IMG/VR virus record: IMGVR_UViG_3300030328_001643
Coordinates: 1-23,429 of that record
Length of the DNA: 23,429 bases
Source: a virus
Strand: one strand, 5' to 3'
Positions 15,340 to 22,350 of this stretch are shown here, piece by piece. The notes below the pieces were generated by a model. That model did not search any database, had not been told where the DNA came from, and saw nothing but the letters and a program-made list of their open reading frames with translations. Both the position numbers and the translations under genes were made by a program. Every line of letters starts with the position of its first letter. Positions within the stretch are counted from its first letter, which is position 1.

Positions 15340-18300
15340 TGGCTTATCAAAGAACATATTTTTTTAATTTTGTAGATGAAGGTGGTATAACCTATCGCTT
15401 AGAAATGTATGATGGTGCAAGCCCACCAGCCAGCCAGCAGGATAGAGAAGGGAGGCTAGGAAAAGATGGATGTAAAATAAAATGGGGATCGGATGGGAGT
15501 GGAATGTTTGCACCCTTAAAGCCGTCTACTTTAAGTTTTGAATTTACGGTATGGGATTATTGGAGTGCATCCTATATCCAGTTATTAAGAACAGCACGAC
15601 AAGAGCGAGATGTATATGTAGGTCTTTATAGAGAAACGGTAGTAGGTAGTAATAGCCCTCAATACCATCCATTATGGGGTGGGTTTTTATTAATGGATTT
15701 ATCCGATGATCCTGATATGGCAATGCCCTATACAATAACTATAAGAGCTATAGATGGAATCGCCTCCTTGAAATATATAGATTTTGTACCACAAGCAACC
15801 ACCCAAAATGCGAATCACGAATACTCAAGAGCGGATACGTATATGGCGGATACAAATAACTCTCAGCCTACCTGGAGAACCTTTAAACTCTTAATACATT
15901 TAGCATTAAGAGAGTGTGGGCCATTTGATGCAAGTGTCGGATCAACCCAAACTGAAGCAACTTTTAAGACTGCTGTACAATGGTTTAATGGAGATCATCC
16001 TAGCACAAGTATTGATCCAATGACTCATACTAGAGCCAATCCTTCTGTCTTTTATGAAAGGATAGATATGGGAGAAGATAATGAGCCGAAATGGAAGGCT
16101 TCATCTTGCTATGATGTATTAAAAGCAATTTGTAAAGCGTGGGGAATGAGATTAGTATATTATAAAGGATCTTATTATTTTATACAAATATCGTTATTTC
16201 ATAAGACTGGAGCAGGAAATCAAGCATCACCAGTAGATATTCCAAACTTTACATATAATATAAGTAATGCTGTACTTGTAGGTTCATCAGATAGTATAGA
16301 AAGGTGGTGGCAAAAATATCAGTTAACATTAGATAATACTCTAACCTCGCCTGAATGTAGAAATTTAAAAATGGCAGGAGGATCATATAATGTATTGCCT
16401 GCATTAAAAAAAGTTACTATTGACTTTTTAAATGTTGACAATAATAATAGATTCACAACCTTCCCACCTATACCATTGACAAGCAGTATAGGTGCTCCAA
16501 CAAGTAATGGTAGTTATTATGAATTTACTTCTATGGGAAATTTTACATTTGATGGTGTAAATGATCAGGACTTCTTCCAAAGGATATATCTAGTATTTAA
16601 CAACACATCAGGATTTGCTGGGCAAATTGGGATGAGATTTACATTATGTGCGAGGATAGCTGGAACAGGATCAAACACGGTAAATGAAACTCCCATCAAT
16701 AATGGCTGGACTCACTTTTTATTTTACAATACTACTACGGAAGTATTAGAGTGGTATGGTCCTCTTGGCCTCGCTTTTTTAGGTTTTGAAATAGATATAT
16801 GGTTTCCTATTCCAGCAGGAGCAAGTACTAAAGAATTGACTGGGGAAATTATTAATCAATACTATTCATATCCACCATTCCCTGCAGGAACTGGAACTAC
16901 TAACTATCCATTATTTGCGGCTGGAGATTACGAGGTAGGCTACTATGTTAATTCAAATGCCTCAACAACCTCTGGAGGAATAGTGATGGGTAATTGGTGG
17001 GGAACAGGACAATTTGGATATGGATCAGGAGCAAACTCAACTAATCCGTGGGATGCAGGAGTCTCCTATACAGATCCAGCTCAAACGGCTGGAGTAGGTG
17101 CGTCAGATTTTGCACCAATTATAAATGGAGCAATAGGATCAAATATGACTACTACCTCACTGACTCAATCAGGAGATGATACAGCCGAGATAAAGATAGA
17201 TGATGTGTTATTCGGAGATACAGGAAACAATGCATCAGAAGGATGTCTACAAGTTTATGATGGATCAACCTGGAATGCTTCAGACTTTGCAGGAAACTGG
17301 GGAGAGCAAACACTCACAGGTGGAAATTCCTTCTCTCAACAATTAGCAACAGATATCATCGATACTCAATCAGAAAATATCCTAAAGTTTAATGTAACCA
17401 CTACACTACAACCTCAAGAAAGCGTATACTATAATGATGGCTATGCTGATAGGCCGCAATTTGCTGCTCCAACTTCAACGTTTAAAACTCCAGCTTTTAC
17501 GGCTGCAGCTGCAACTGAGAAAAGATGGCTAATGCATACAGGCGAATGGAATGTAATGAAACAACAATGGAAGTGGGTATTATATGAGATTGAAAGATTT
17601 AATAAACCTACCACTACTACTACGAGTAGAGTGGGAGGACAAAACTCAGGAAATGTCGGCTTGCCAGGAGCAGGAGTGCCTACCACTAATAATAGTGCGA
17701 GAATGGGTAATCCTGCAGCAGGGAACTCAAGAGCAATAGCACAGTTACAAAGACAACAAAGTGAACCAATCGCTACAGTAAGTACAACTCAAGCTATTAG
17801 TCGGACTATTGTAGAAGGGTATGAATATAAACAAACTATCACCAGTATAGCAGTAAGAGAAATGCCTGAAGCACTATTAAAAACAGGAGATAAAATATTA
17901 TTATATACATCAACTACAAAAAAATATGGAGATCCTGGTGCAACAGAACCCACAGATCCAATTTTAAGAAATCATAGTATAGAGTTTGAAGTGAGTGCTG
18001 ATCAAGCTGCAGATGCAACATCGATAAGCGTAACATCCCAAGTCATATATCAAGACATTATAGCAGGAGATAAAATATCATTTAGCCCTAAAGATTTGAT
18101 CACTCAATATCAAAATAAAACAAGAGGTAGTATAGGAGGAATGGAAGTAACTGCTACGAGCATAGATGGAGCAAGAAGTGTAGGTAGAAATGTTATTAGT
18201 TTTAGAGTAGAAGGGGATGGTTTAAGTAGTGGATCATACTACGTACTAAATGGAGAAGATAGTACTAGGAGCGGTAGATTTCAACAAATCAATACTAATG

Positions 18301-18659
18301 CTCCTACAAGTATAGGTACTCAAAGATCCTTTAAATCTATGAAATTTATAGCTGATGGAGCATACACAATCGAAAGCGGTAAAGCGGTAGTAAGTGGAGA
18401 TTCAGGGTGGAGTGTAAATCTCGATTTATATAAAGCATCAACAGTAGATGAATCAACATCGGTACAAGCAATGACTTTAATAGGAAGATATGTGCTAGCT
18501 TTAGATGGCGATGCTAAAACACAAGTAGTAACTATGGAAGCAGGAACATCAAGCTCTTTAGTGAGTGGAGATCTAATAGTGCCGCATATATATGCAGCAA
18601 CAGGAACTGGAACGTTTGACTTTAGAGGTGGTTTAACTTTCACATTAATAAGAGAATAA
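15339..18659 (+). CDS. Large tail-tip / baseplate protein (1106 aa)
   Basis: This gene starts as TAATG with the tape measure and is the only large gene left in the tail block. The N-terminal 150 residues (FFNFVDEGGITYRLEMYDG, AIDGIASLKYIDFVP) are beta-rich like distal-tail/hub proteins of Bacteroidota phages. The middle is rich in Gly, Asn, Thr and aromatics, with long beta stretches. A Ser/Gly/Asn-rich linker near residues 765-810 leads to a C-terminal beta sandwich ending GGLTFTLIRE, resembling receptor-contacting tail domains. No separate fibre gene is seen, so this protein may combine hub, tip and receptor binding. The exact family is not recognised. Confidence 0.78.
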   Translation: MAYQRTYFFNFVDEGGITYRLEMYDGASPPASQQDREGRLGKDGCKIKWGSDGSGMFAPLKPSTLSFEFTVWDYWSASYIQLLRTARQERDVYVGLYRETVVGSNSPQYHPLWGGFLLMDLSDDPDMAMPYTITIRAIDGIASLKYIDFVPQATTQNANHEYSRADTYMADTNNSQPTWRTFKLLIHLALRECGPFDASVGSTQTEATFKTAVQWFNGDHPSTSIDPMTHTRANPSVFYERIDMGEDNEPKWKASSCYDVLKAICKAWGMRLVYYKGSYYFIQISLFHKTGAGNQASPVDIPNFTYNISNAVLVGSSDSIERWWQKYQLTLDNTLTSPECRNLKMAGGSYNVLPALKKVTIDFLNVDNNNRFTTFPPIPLTSSIGAPTSNGSYYEFTSMGNFTFDGVNDQDFFQRIYLVFNNTSGFAGQIGMRFTLCARIAGTGSNTVNETPINNGWTHFLFYNTTTEVLEWYGPLGLAFLGFEIDIWFPIPAGASTKELTGEIINQYYSYPPFPAGTGTTNYPLFAAGDYEVGYYVNSNASTTSGGIVMGNWWGTGQFGYGSGANSTNPWDAGVSYTDPAQTAGVGASDFAPIINGAIGSNMTTTSLTQSGDDTAEIKIDDVLFGDTGNNASEGCLQVYDGSTWNASDFAGNWGEQTLTGGNSFSQQLATDIIDTQSENILKFNVTTTLQPQESVYYNDGYADRPQFAAPTSTFKTPAFTAAAATEKRWLMHTGEWNVMKQQWKWVLYEIERFNKPTTTTTSRVGGQNSGNVGLPGAGVPTTNNSARMGNPAAGNSRAIAQLQRQQSEPIATVSTTQAISRTIVEGYEYKQTITSIAVREMPEALLKTGDKILLYTSTTKKYGDPGATEPTDPILRNHSIEFEVSADQAADATSISVTSQVIYQDIIAGDKISFSPKDLITQYQNKTRGSIGGMEVTATSIDGARSVGRNVISFRVEGDGLSSGSYYVLNGEDSTRSGRFQQINTNAPTSIGTQRSFKSMKFIADGAYTIESGKAVVSGDSGWSVNLDLYKASTVDESTSVQAMTLIGRYVLALDGDAKTQVVTMEAGTSSSLVSGDLIVPHIYAATGTGTFDFRGGLTFTLIRE

Positions 18660-18663
18660 AAAA

Positions 18664-18843
18664 ATGATAACAGAAATAATAAATAAATTATGTCCAACTA
18701 CAATAATACTAAATGTAAGTGCGATCACCCTGAGTTTAACGAATGTGGAAACGAGCCTAAAAATTGTTGTTTACATTGTGACTGCGGTGTACACGATAAT
18801 AAAGATTGCAAAAGAATTAAGCGACTGGAAGAAAACAAAATAG
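18664..18843 (+). CDS. Small membrane protein, possible holin (59 aa), overlapping the endolysin frame
   Basis: ATG 18664 lies 5 nt after the tail-tip stop, with an A-rich leader. The product has a hydrophobic segment from about residue 12 to 50 (TIILNVSAITLSL, then SLKIVVYIVTAVYTIIKIA) and a short charged end, ELSDWKKTK. This is the shape of a small phage holin or holin-like protein. It overlaps the first 154 nt of the M15 endolysin frame in a different reading frame, so either both are real (dual coding) or one N-terminus is false. Lysis-gene neighbourhood supports it; I cannot exclude chance openness. Confidence 0.55.
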   Translation: MITEIINKLCPTTIILNVSAITLSLTNVETSLKIVVYIVTAVYTIIKIAKELSDWKKTK

Positions 18844-19220
18844 AGTTTAATATAAAACTAAACTACTTCGATATTTCAGAATTTGAATGTCCCTGTGAAA
18901 AAGGATCAGGTAAAAAAATGGATCTAAATTTATTAATGATCCTAGATAATATGCGACATAGAGCAAAAATACCTTTTAAAATTACATCAGGATATAGATG
19001 CCAAAAGTATAATGATACACTAAAAAACAGCTCTAAAAACTCCGCTCATTGTTTAGGAAAAGCCGTAGACATAGCTGCACCAACGAGTAAACAAAAATAC
19101 TTAATAATTGAATCAGCTCTACATTTCGGCATACAACGACTGGGGGTGGGATCTAATTTTATACACATAGACATACAAGAGGAAAACGAAAAGCCAACGA
19201 AAGTAATATGGACTTATTAA
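18690..19220 (+). CDS. Endolysin, M15 family peptidase
   Basis: The domain from about residue 55 to 176 is an M15-type L-Ala-D-Glu or D-Ala-D-Ala peptidase that cuts cell-wall peptides during lysis. It has the opening NYFDISEFECPC, the FKITSGYRC strand, and the zinc site made by H120 and D127 in SAHCLGKAVDI and H159 in FIHIDI. The first 50 residues are unusual: about nine Cys and several His (CKCDHPEF, NCCLHCDCG), possibly an extra metal-binding region. They may instead be an artefact of overlap with the small membrane-protein frame. No ATG exists between 18690 and the core domain, so a shorter form would need a non-ATG start. Confidence 0.85.
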   Translation: MSNYNNTKCKCDHPEFNECGNEPKNCCLHCDCGVHDNKDCKRIKRLEENKIEFNIKLNYFDISEFECPCEKGSGKKMDLNLLMILDNMRHRAKIPFKITSGYRCQKYNDTLKNSSKNSAHCLGKAVDIAAPTSKQKYLIIESALHFGIQRLGVGSNFIHIDIQEENEKPTKVIWTY

Positions 19221-19246
19221 TTTTTTTTAACTTAAAACCAATTAAA

Positions 19247-19441
19247 ATGAAAGAATTTATAATTAGTAAAATTTTATCATCAAAAAAAGTATGGATGGGA
19301 ATCGCCTCCATAATAATACCATTAATAGCACGAGCTCTAGATGTGGATGAGGAAAGCATAAGCCAAATATGGTGGAGTTTAATCGCCATCCTGGGAGGAC
19401 AATCTTTAGCAGATCTAGGAAAAGAAGCGAAAAAGAAGTAA
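19247..19441 (+). CDS. Small membrane protein, probable holin (64 aa)
   Basis: The start at ATG 19247 has an A-rich leader (CCAATTAAAATG). An upstream ATG at 19208 lies inside the end of the endolysin gene and is less likely. The product has a basic N-terminus, a hydrophobic helix WMGIASIIIPLIARAL, a polar acidic turn (DVDEES), a second helix WWSLIAILGGQSLADLG and a lysine-rich tail. Two short transmembrane helices with a charged end, immediately after an endolysin, fit a class II-like holin. The stop overlaps the next start as TAATG. Confidence 0.7.
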   Translation: MKEFIISKILSSKKVWMGIASIIIPLIARALDVDEESISQIWWSLIAILGGQSLADLGKEAKKK

Positions 19442-20175
19442 TGAATAAGCAATTCAGACCACGTCTAAGTCTGAAGGAAAATCGCTTTTTACAAGAATTC
19501 AGAAGGAAAAAGACAAACAGGCTGGTGGTGGGAGATATACATCTCCCATACACCCACCCAAGATACCTCCAGCACTGCATAGACACTTATCATAAATATG
19601 ACTGTAATGCCGTAAGTTTTACAGGGGATATTATAGACTCGCATTTTTCGAGTTTTCACACTACAAACACAAACACACACGGAGCTAAGTATGAGCTAGA
19701 TATGGCTATAAAGGAAGTAGCCAGCTGGCGTGAAGCATTCCCTGAAGCAACGATCACACTAGGAAATCACGATTTGATCATAGCCAGGAAAACTGAGGAA
19801 GCTGGAATAGATAAAAGATGGGTGCGTAAATTAAATGAAGTATTAGAATGTCCTCATTGGATATTTGAAGAACAATTCGTACACGATAATGTATTATATG
19901 TACACGGAACAGGATGCTCAGGAAAAGGAATAATGAAGCGAGTACAAAACTGGGGAACTTCGATGATCCAGGGACATATACATACCCAGGCATTCGTTGA
20001 TTATACGGCAAGCCTTAGAGATCTTAAATGGGGAATGCAAGCACCCTGCGGAATTGATTATAAAAGCTTCGCTTTTTCTTATGCTAAATTTCATACGGCA
20101 AAACCGATCCTGGGATGTGCGGTAGTATTAGATAATGGGAAAATGCCGATCATAGAGCCAATGATCCTCACATAA
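19441..20175 (+). CDS. Calcineurin-like metallophosphoesterase
   Basis: The 244-aa product carries all the metal-binding motifs of this superfamily: GDIH with D32 and H34, GDIIDSH with D63 and D66, GNHD at residues 108-111 and GHIH at 178-181. It is therefore probably an active dinuclear metal phosphoesterase. Substrate cannot be read from the sequence; DNA ends, cyclic nucleotides and phosphoproteins are all possible. ATG 19441 is chosen because it overlaps the holin stop as TAATG. An in-frame ATG at 19369 would start inside the holin gene. It is the last gene before the hairpin and gap. Confidence 0.9.
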   Translation: MNKQFRPRLSLKENRFLQEFRRKKTNRLVVGDIHLPYTHPRYLQHCIDTYHKYDCNAVSFTGDIIDSHFSSFHTTNTNTHGAKYELDMAIKEVASWREAFPEATITLGNHDLIIARKTEEAGIDKRWVRKLNEVLECPHWIFEEQFVHDNVLYVHGTGCSGKGIMKRVQNWGTSMIQGHIHTQAFVDYTASLRDLKWGMQAPCGIDYKSFAFSYAKFHTAKPILGCAVVLDNGKMPIIEPMILT

Positions 20176-20202
20176 AAAGAAACCTGGAGAAAAATCCCCA
20201 GG
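20173..20202 (-). terminator. Hairpin after the phosphoesterase gene, terminator-like on the - strand
   Basis: CCTGG (20183-20187) pairs with CCAGG (20198-20202), with two more inner pairs and an AAAA loop. On the - strand the stem is followed by TTTCTTTTT, a good intrinsic terminator tail. On the + strand no T tract follows. It could still stabilise the + strand 3' end. Confidence 0.5.
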
Positions 20203-20213
20203 CTTCCAAACAA

Positions 20214-20236
20214 GATAAAAACTTCAACGAATTGAA
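20214..20236 (-). terminator. Second small hairpin with - strand T tract
   Basis: TTCAA (20223-20227) and TTGAA (20232-20236) enclose a 4-nt loop that reads TTCG on the - strand, where GTTTTT follows. It is short and AU-rich, so weak alone, but it repeats the orientation of the neighbouring hairpin. Confidence 0.3.
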
Positions 20237-20442
20237 ATCAAACTGATGAGCAAAAATACATAATAAAAATGAATAAAAGTGCAACAATGCTACAATAAAA
20301 AAGGCAAAAAAAAGCACTTATTTATAGCCCAAAATAAAAGAATTTAGCTATTTATTCATAACTACCCCATTATCAATCAGTTAGCAATACAAATTAATTA
20401 AATAATAATGTTTAAAACCCTAGGTTATAGACAATAATGTGT

Positions 20443-20450
20443 TATATTTG
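20443..20450 (+). promoter_or_regulatory. Bacteroidota-type promoter, -7 box TATATTTG
   Basis: TATATTTG fits the TAnnTTTG -7 consensus of the Bacteroidota primary sigma factor. It lies 37 nt before the ATG of the first early gene. A clear -33 TTTG is absent; GGTTAT at 20423-20428 is the nearest candidate by spacing. The leader downstream is A-rich with no Shine-Dalgarno site. It is the only such box I found in a gap just upstream of a gene. Confidence 0.65.
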
Positions 20451-20487
20451 AATCAACAAACAAAGATAAAAACTAAAAAAACTAAAA

Positions 20488-20670
20488 ATGGAAAACATTA
20501 TCTGCCTTAAATCTTTTAAAACACCTAAAGGTAAAAACTTTGAAAAAGGAAAAAAATATCCTTGTAAAATATATATGAATGAACTAACAGTATATGCAAA
20601 TATATACTCAGATCTTGGAATAATATTTAGAAGTAATAAAAGTTTTAGTAAATATTTTAAATTTGATTAA
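20488..20670 (+). CDS. Short early protein (60 aa), isolated by promoter and terminator
   Basis: The product starts MENIICLKSFKTPKGKNFEKG and alternates charged and beta-prone segments (TVYANIYSDLGIIFRS), ending in FSKYFKFD. The F-x-K-G-K-x-Y pattern suggests a small SH3-like barrel, but no family is recognised. It lies directly behind the TATATTTG promoter and 26 nt before a strong branched terminator, so it probably has its own short transcript. Such placement is common for early phage proteins that modify host functions or regulate later genes; this is inference. Confidence 0.65.
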   Translation: MENIICLKSFKTPKGKNFEKGKKYPCKIYMNELTVYANIYSDLGIIFRSNKSFSKYFKFD

Positions 20671-20695
20671 CAAAAGAGTAATAACTAAATTAAAG

Positions 20696-20767
20696 AGGGT
20701 GGAGTATCAATAGATGAACTAGGTGATTGATCACCTAAACTGGTGAGATACTCCTTCCTTTTTTTTT
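20696..20767 (+). terminator. Branched intrinsic terminator after the early gene
   Basis: GGAGTATC (20701-20708) pairs perfectly with GATACTCC (20747-20754). Further pairing of the GGG before it with the TCC after it is possible. Inside lies a second perfect hairpin, AGGTGA (20721-20726) with TCACCT (20731-20736) and a TTGA loop. A run of nine T (20759-20767) follows. The stem and U tract make termination likely. The inner hairpin is more than a simple terminator needs and may be a protein- or RNA-binding element. Confidence 0.85.
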
Positions 20768-20787
20768 AACTAAAAAAACAAAAACAA

Positions 20788-20979
20788 ATGAAATTAAACT
20801 ACAACGATTGGATGTTATATATTTATAACACCTTAAACAAAAAGCCAGGACTAGATCCTGAAAGAGGACAAATAGGAAAGAGATCAATGAAGCAGATCCA
20901 AAAAGAGATTGATGACTTACGAGAGATAGATAGGATCATAAGCGAAAAAGTAAGATCACAATACACCATAAAAAAATGA
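20788..20979 (+). CDS. Small early protein, function unknown (63 aa)
   Basis: The start follows an A-rich leader right after the branched terminator. The product is helical and charged: NYNDWMLYIYNTLNKKPG, a short GLDPERGQIGKR turn, then a long Lys/Glu/Asp helix. No motif assigns a function. The stop overlaps the next start as ATGA, so it is the first gene of the early operon running to the right edge. Expression depends on read-through of the terminator or on a promoter I could not identify. Confidence 0.6.
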   Translation: MKLNYNDWMLYIYNTLNKKPGLDPERGQIGKRSMKQIQKEIDDLREIDRIISEKVRSQYTIKK

Positions 20980-21281
20980 GAAAAACTGCACACAAAGTGA
21001 AGGAGCTGCTGGAGGATGTTCCTTCTTTGAAGGATAGCGACACTAGGCTAACAACTCACATATGGTTTAGAGAATTAGAAGCAATGGGACTAGATCCATT
21101 CAACCAACCCATCACAACCTTTTTAAAATTATATGCAAAAGAAAAGCTAACACTTGCTCCGACAATTAAAAGAGCGAGAGCCAAACTGCAAGAGGAGAAT
21201 CCAAGCCTTAGAGGAGAAAAATATAAACTTAGAAAAGGTGTGATCCAGGATCACTACAAAAAAGAACTTGGATATGAGTAA
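20976..21281 (+). CDS. Early operon protein, function unknown (101 aa)
   Basis: The product is mostly helical: VKELLEDVPSLKDSDTRLTTHIWF, then ITTFLKLYAKEKL and a basic end with IKRARAKLQEENPSLRGEKY. The text R-A-R-x-K-L-Q-E-x-N-P-x-L-R-G-x-x-Y occurs in small phage early proteins of unknown role, as far as I recall. The basic C-terminal helix could bind DNA. It is coupled upstream by ATGA and overlaps the next gene by 8 nt. Confidence 0.62.
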   Translation: MRKTAHKVKELLEDVPSLKDSDTRLTTHIWFRELEAMGLDPFNQPITTFLKLYAKEKLTLAPTIKRARAKLQEENPSLRGEKYKLRKGVIQDHYKKELGYE

Positions 21282-21636
21282 ATATATAATAGAGGACTGG
21301 ATAATGTATGATCGTAAATTAATAGGAATAACTAGCACCGATCCTGCTACAGGATTAGAATTTGCAGACATACAAGAAGAAGCCCATAGCATCCGAGTAT
21401 TTGGAACAAAAGCACAGCTGAAAACCCTATCAATAGAATATAGTATAGATGAGTCGTATAGTTATGAGAAATTAGAATATGGTAGTTATTGGGAGGGAAT
21501 ATGTTTCAACGATGATCCACAAAGCCAAAAGCCGACACTAAAAGAATACAACGATCAATGGCAAAAAACTTATAAATACTACTTAAAAATATATAAACAG
21601 AAAAAGAATAAACCAATTAAAATAAAACTGATATGA
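21274..21636 (+). CDS. Early operon protein, function unknown (120 aa)
   Basis: ATG 21274 is preferred over an in-frame TTG at 21268, as all neighbours use ATG. The product begins MSKYIIEDWIMYDRKLIG, has an acidic middle with several Tyr (DESYSYEKLEYGSYW) and ends in a Lys-rich helix (YYLKIYKQKKNKPIK). No catalytic or binding motif is evident. The overlap of 8 nt with the upstream gene and ATGA with the downstream gene places it in the early operon. Confidence 0.6.
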   Translation: MSKYIIEDWIMYDRKLIGITSTDPATGLEFADIQEEAHSIRVFGTKAQLKTLSIEYSIDESYSYEKLEYGSYWEGICFNDDPQSQKPTLKEYNDQWQKTYKYYLKIYKQKKNKPIKIKLI

Positions 21637-21887
21637 TAAATACAATAGTAATGATGAAACGAGAAAAGTATAAAGCAAAAAGAGTTAAACTTCTAGAGAG
21701 AAAAGAGGAGCTAGAAAATGAGGGTAAACATATAGAAGCCCTAGGATTAGAATTTGCTATAGATCAGATCCAGGAAACACTAACTGATTTATTAGATATG
21801 GAAAACGAAATAAAAAACTATGAAAGGCACACCGAAATGTGTGTTAATTTAATAACTAAAAATAATAAAAAAAATGGCATTAATTAA
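21633..21887 (+). CDS. Small coiled-coil protein (84 aa)
   Basis: Almost the whole product is a charged helix (KREKYKAKRVKLLERKEELENEG, then AIDQIQETLTDLLDMENEIKNY), consistent with a dimeric coiled coil. Met7 or Met8 could be alternative starts, but ATG 21633 overlaps the previous stop as ATGA. The 3' end overlaps the SSB-like gene by 14 nt. Its function is unknown. Immediate linkage to the SSB-like gene hints at a replication accessory role. Confidence 0.6.
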   Translation: MINTIVMMKREKYKAKRVKLLERKEELENEGKHIEALGLEFAIDQIQETLTDLLDMENEIKNYERHTEMCVNLITKNNKKNGIN

Positions 21888-22350
21888 AAAAATTGATTAC
21901 AAAGGTAACGAGTTTAATGATTTACATAAATATGAAATCGAACTCGAGGATAATGGAGAAAAAGTAATTGGAAACATTTTCAAGAAAACTGATAATCCAT
22001 ACTTTAAAGAAGGAGATGAAGTAGAATACACCCTCAACGATAAGGGAACGTTTAAATTGAATAAGCCAGGACAGACTCCTTATAATAAACAAAACACTAC
22101 AAATAAGGGATCGTATAACTACAAAACCAACGAGGATGATGAAGCTAAAAGAATAGCAAGATCCGTAGCACTAAAACTAGCAGTACAATATGGCCCTTCA
22201 TTAGGCATAACTTTTATGAAGGACATAGGAGCAATAGCTGATAGTTTCACTACTTATATTATTGAAGGAACTCTACCCTTCCCTTCAGGATCAGACAGAA
22301 AAGCTCTCACTCCAGCAGATGTAAAACAAGGCGAAAACGATCCATTTTAA
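21874..22350 (+). CDS. Putative phage single-stranded DNA-binding protein
   Basis: The first 65 residues look like a small OB-type barrel: HKYEIELEDNGEKVIGNIF, then KEGDEVEYTLNDKGTFKL. A polar Asn/Lys/Gln linker follows, then a helical region with ARSVALKLAVQYG, and the protein ends GENDPF. A terminal D-x-P-F or D-P-F is the docking tip of bacterial SSB proteins. The pattern 'N-P-Y-F-K-E-G-D-E-V-E-Y' occurs in phage proteins annotated as SSB-like, from memory. Context with a DnaA-like and a replication protein agrees. Other DNA-binding roles are possible. Confidence 0.5.
   Translation: MALIKKIDYKGNEFNDLHKYEIELEDNGEKVIGNIFKKTDNPYFKEGDEVEYTLNDKGTFKLNKPGQTPYNKQNTTNKGSYNYKTNEDDEAKRIARSVALKLAVQYGPSLGITFMKDIGAIADSFTTYIIEGTLPFPSGSDRKALTPADVKQGENDPF

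Larger units (their letters stand above)
20176..20487. other. 312-nt AT-rich gap between late and early genes
   Basis: No reading frame of useful length is seen. On its left are two hairpins whose T tracts lie on the - strand (20183-20202 and 20223-20236). The middle is A-rich without clear repeats. The right end carries the TATATTTG promoter box. The position between lysis and replication genes would suit a replication origin or regulator sites, but no origin repeats were seen. Confidence 0.4.

Noticed and set aside
18320-18697. A - strand 125-codon reading frame
   Set aside because: It overlaps the end of the tail-tip gene entirely, has no promoter or leader signal, and no recognisable motif.
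19369-19440. Earlier start for the metallophosphoesterase
   Set aside because: It would add 24 residues read from inside the holin gene. ATG 19441 overlaps the holin stop as TAATG, like most junctions here.
20253-20262. A - strand promoter box (CAAAAATA on the + strand)
   Set aside because: It fits the TAnnTTTG consensus, but the region is very A-rich, no -33 box is at the right distance and there is no - strand gene. It is likely a chance match.
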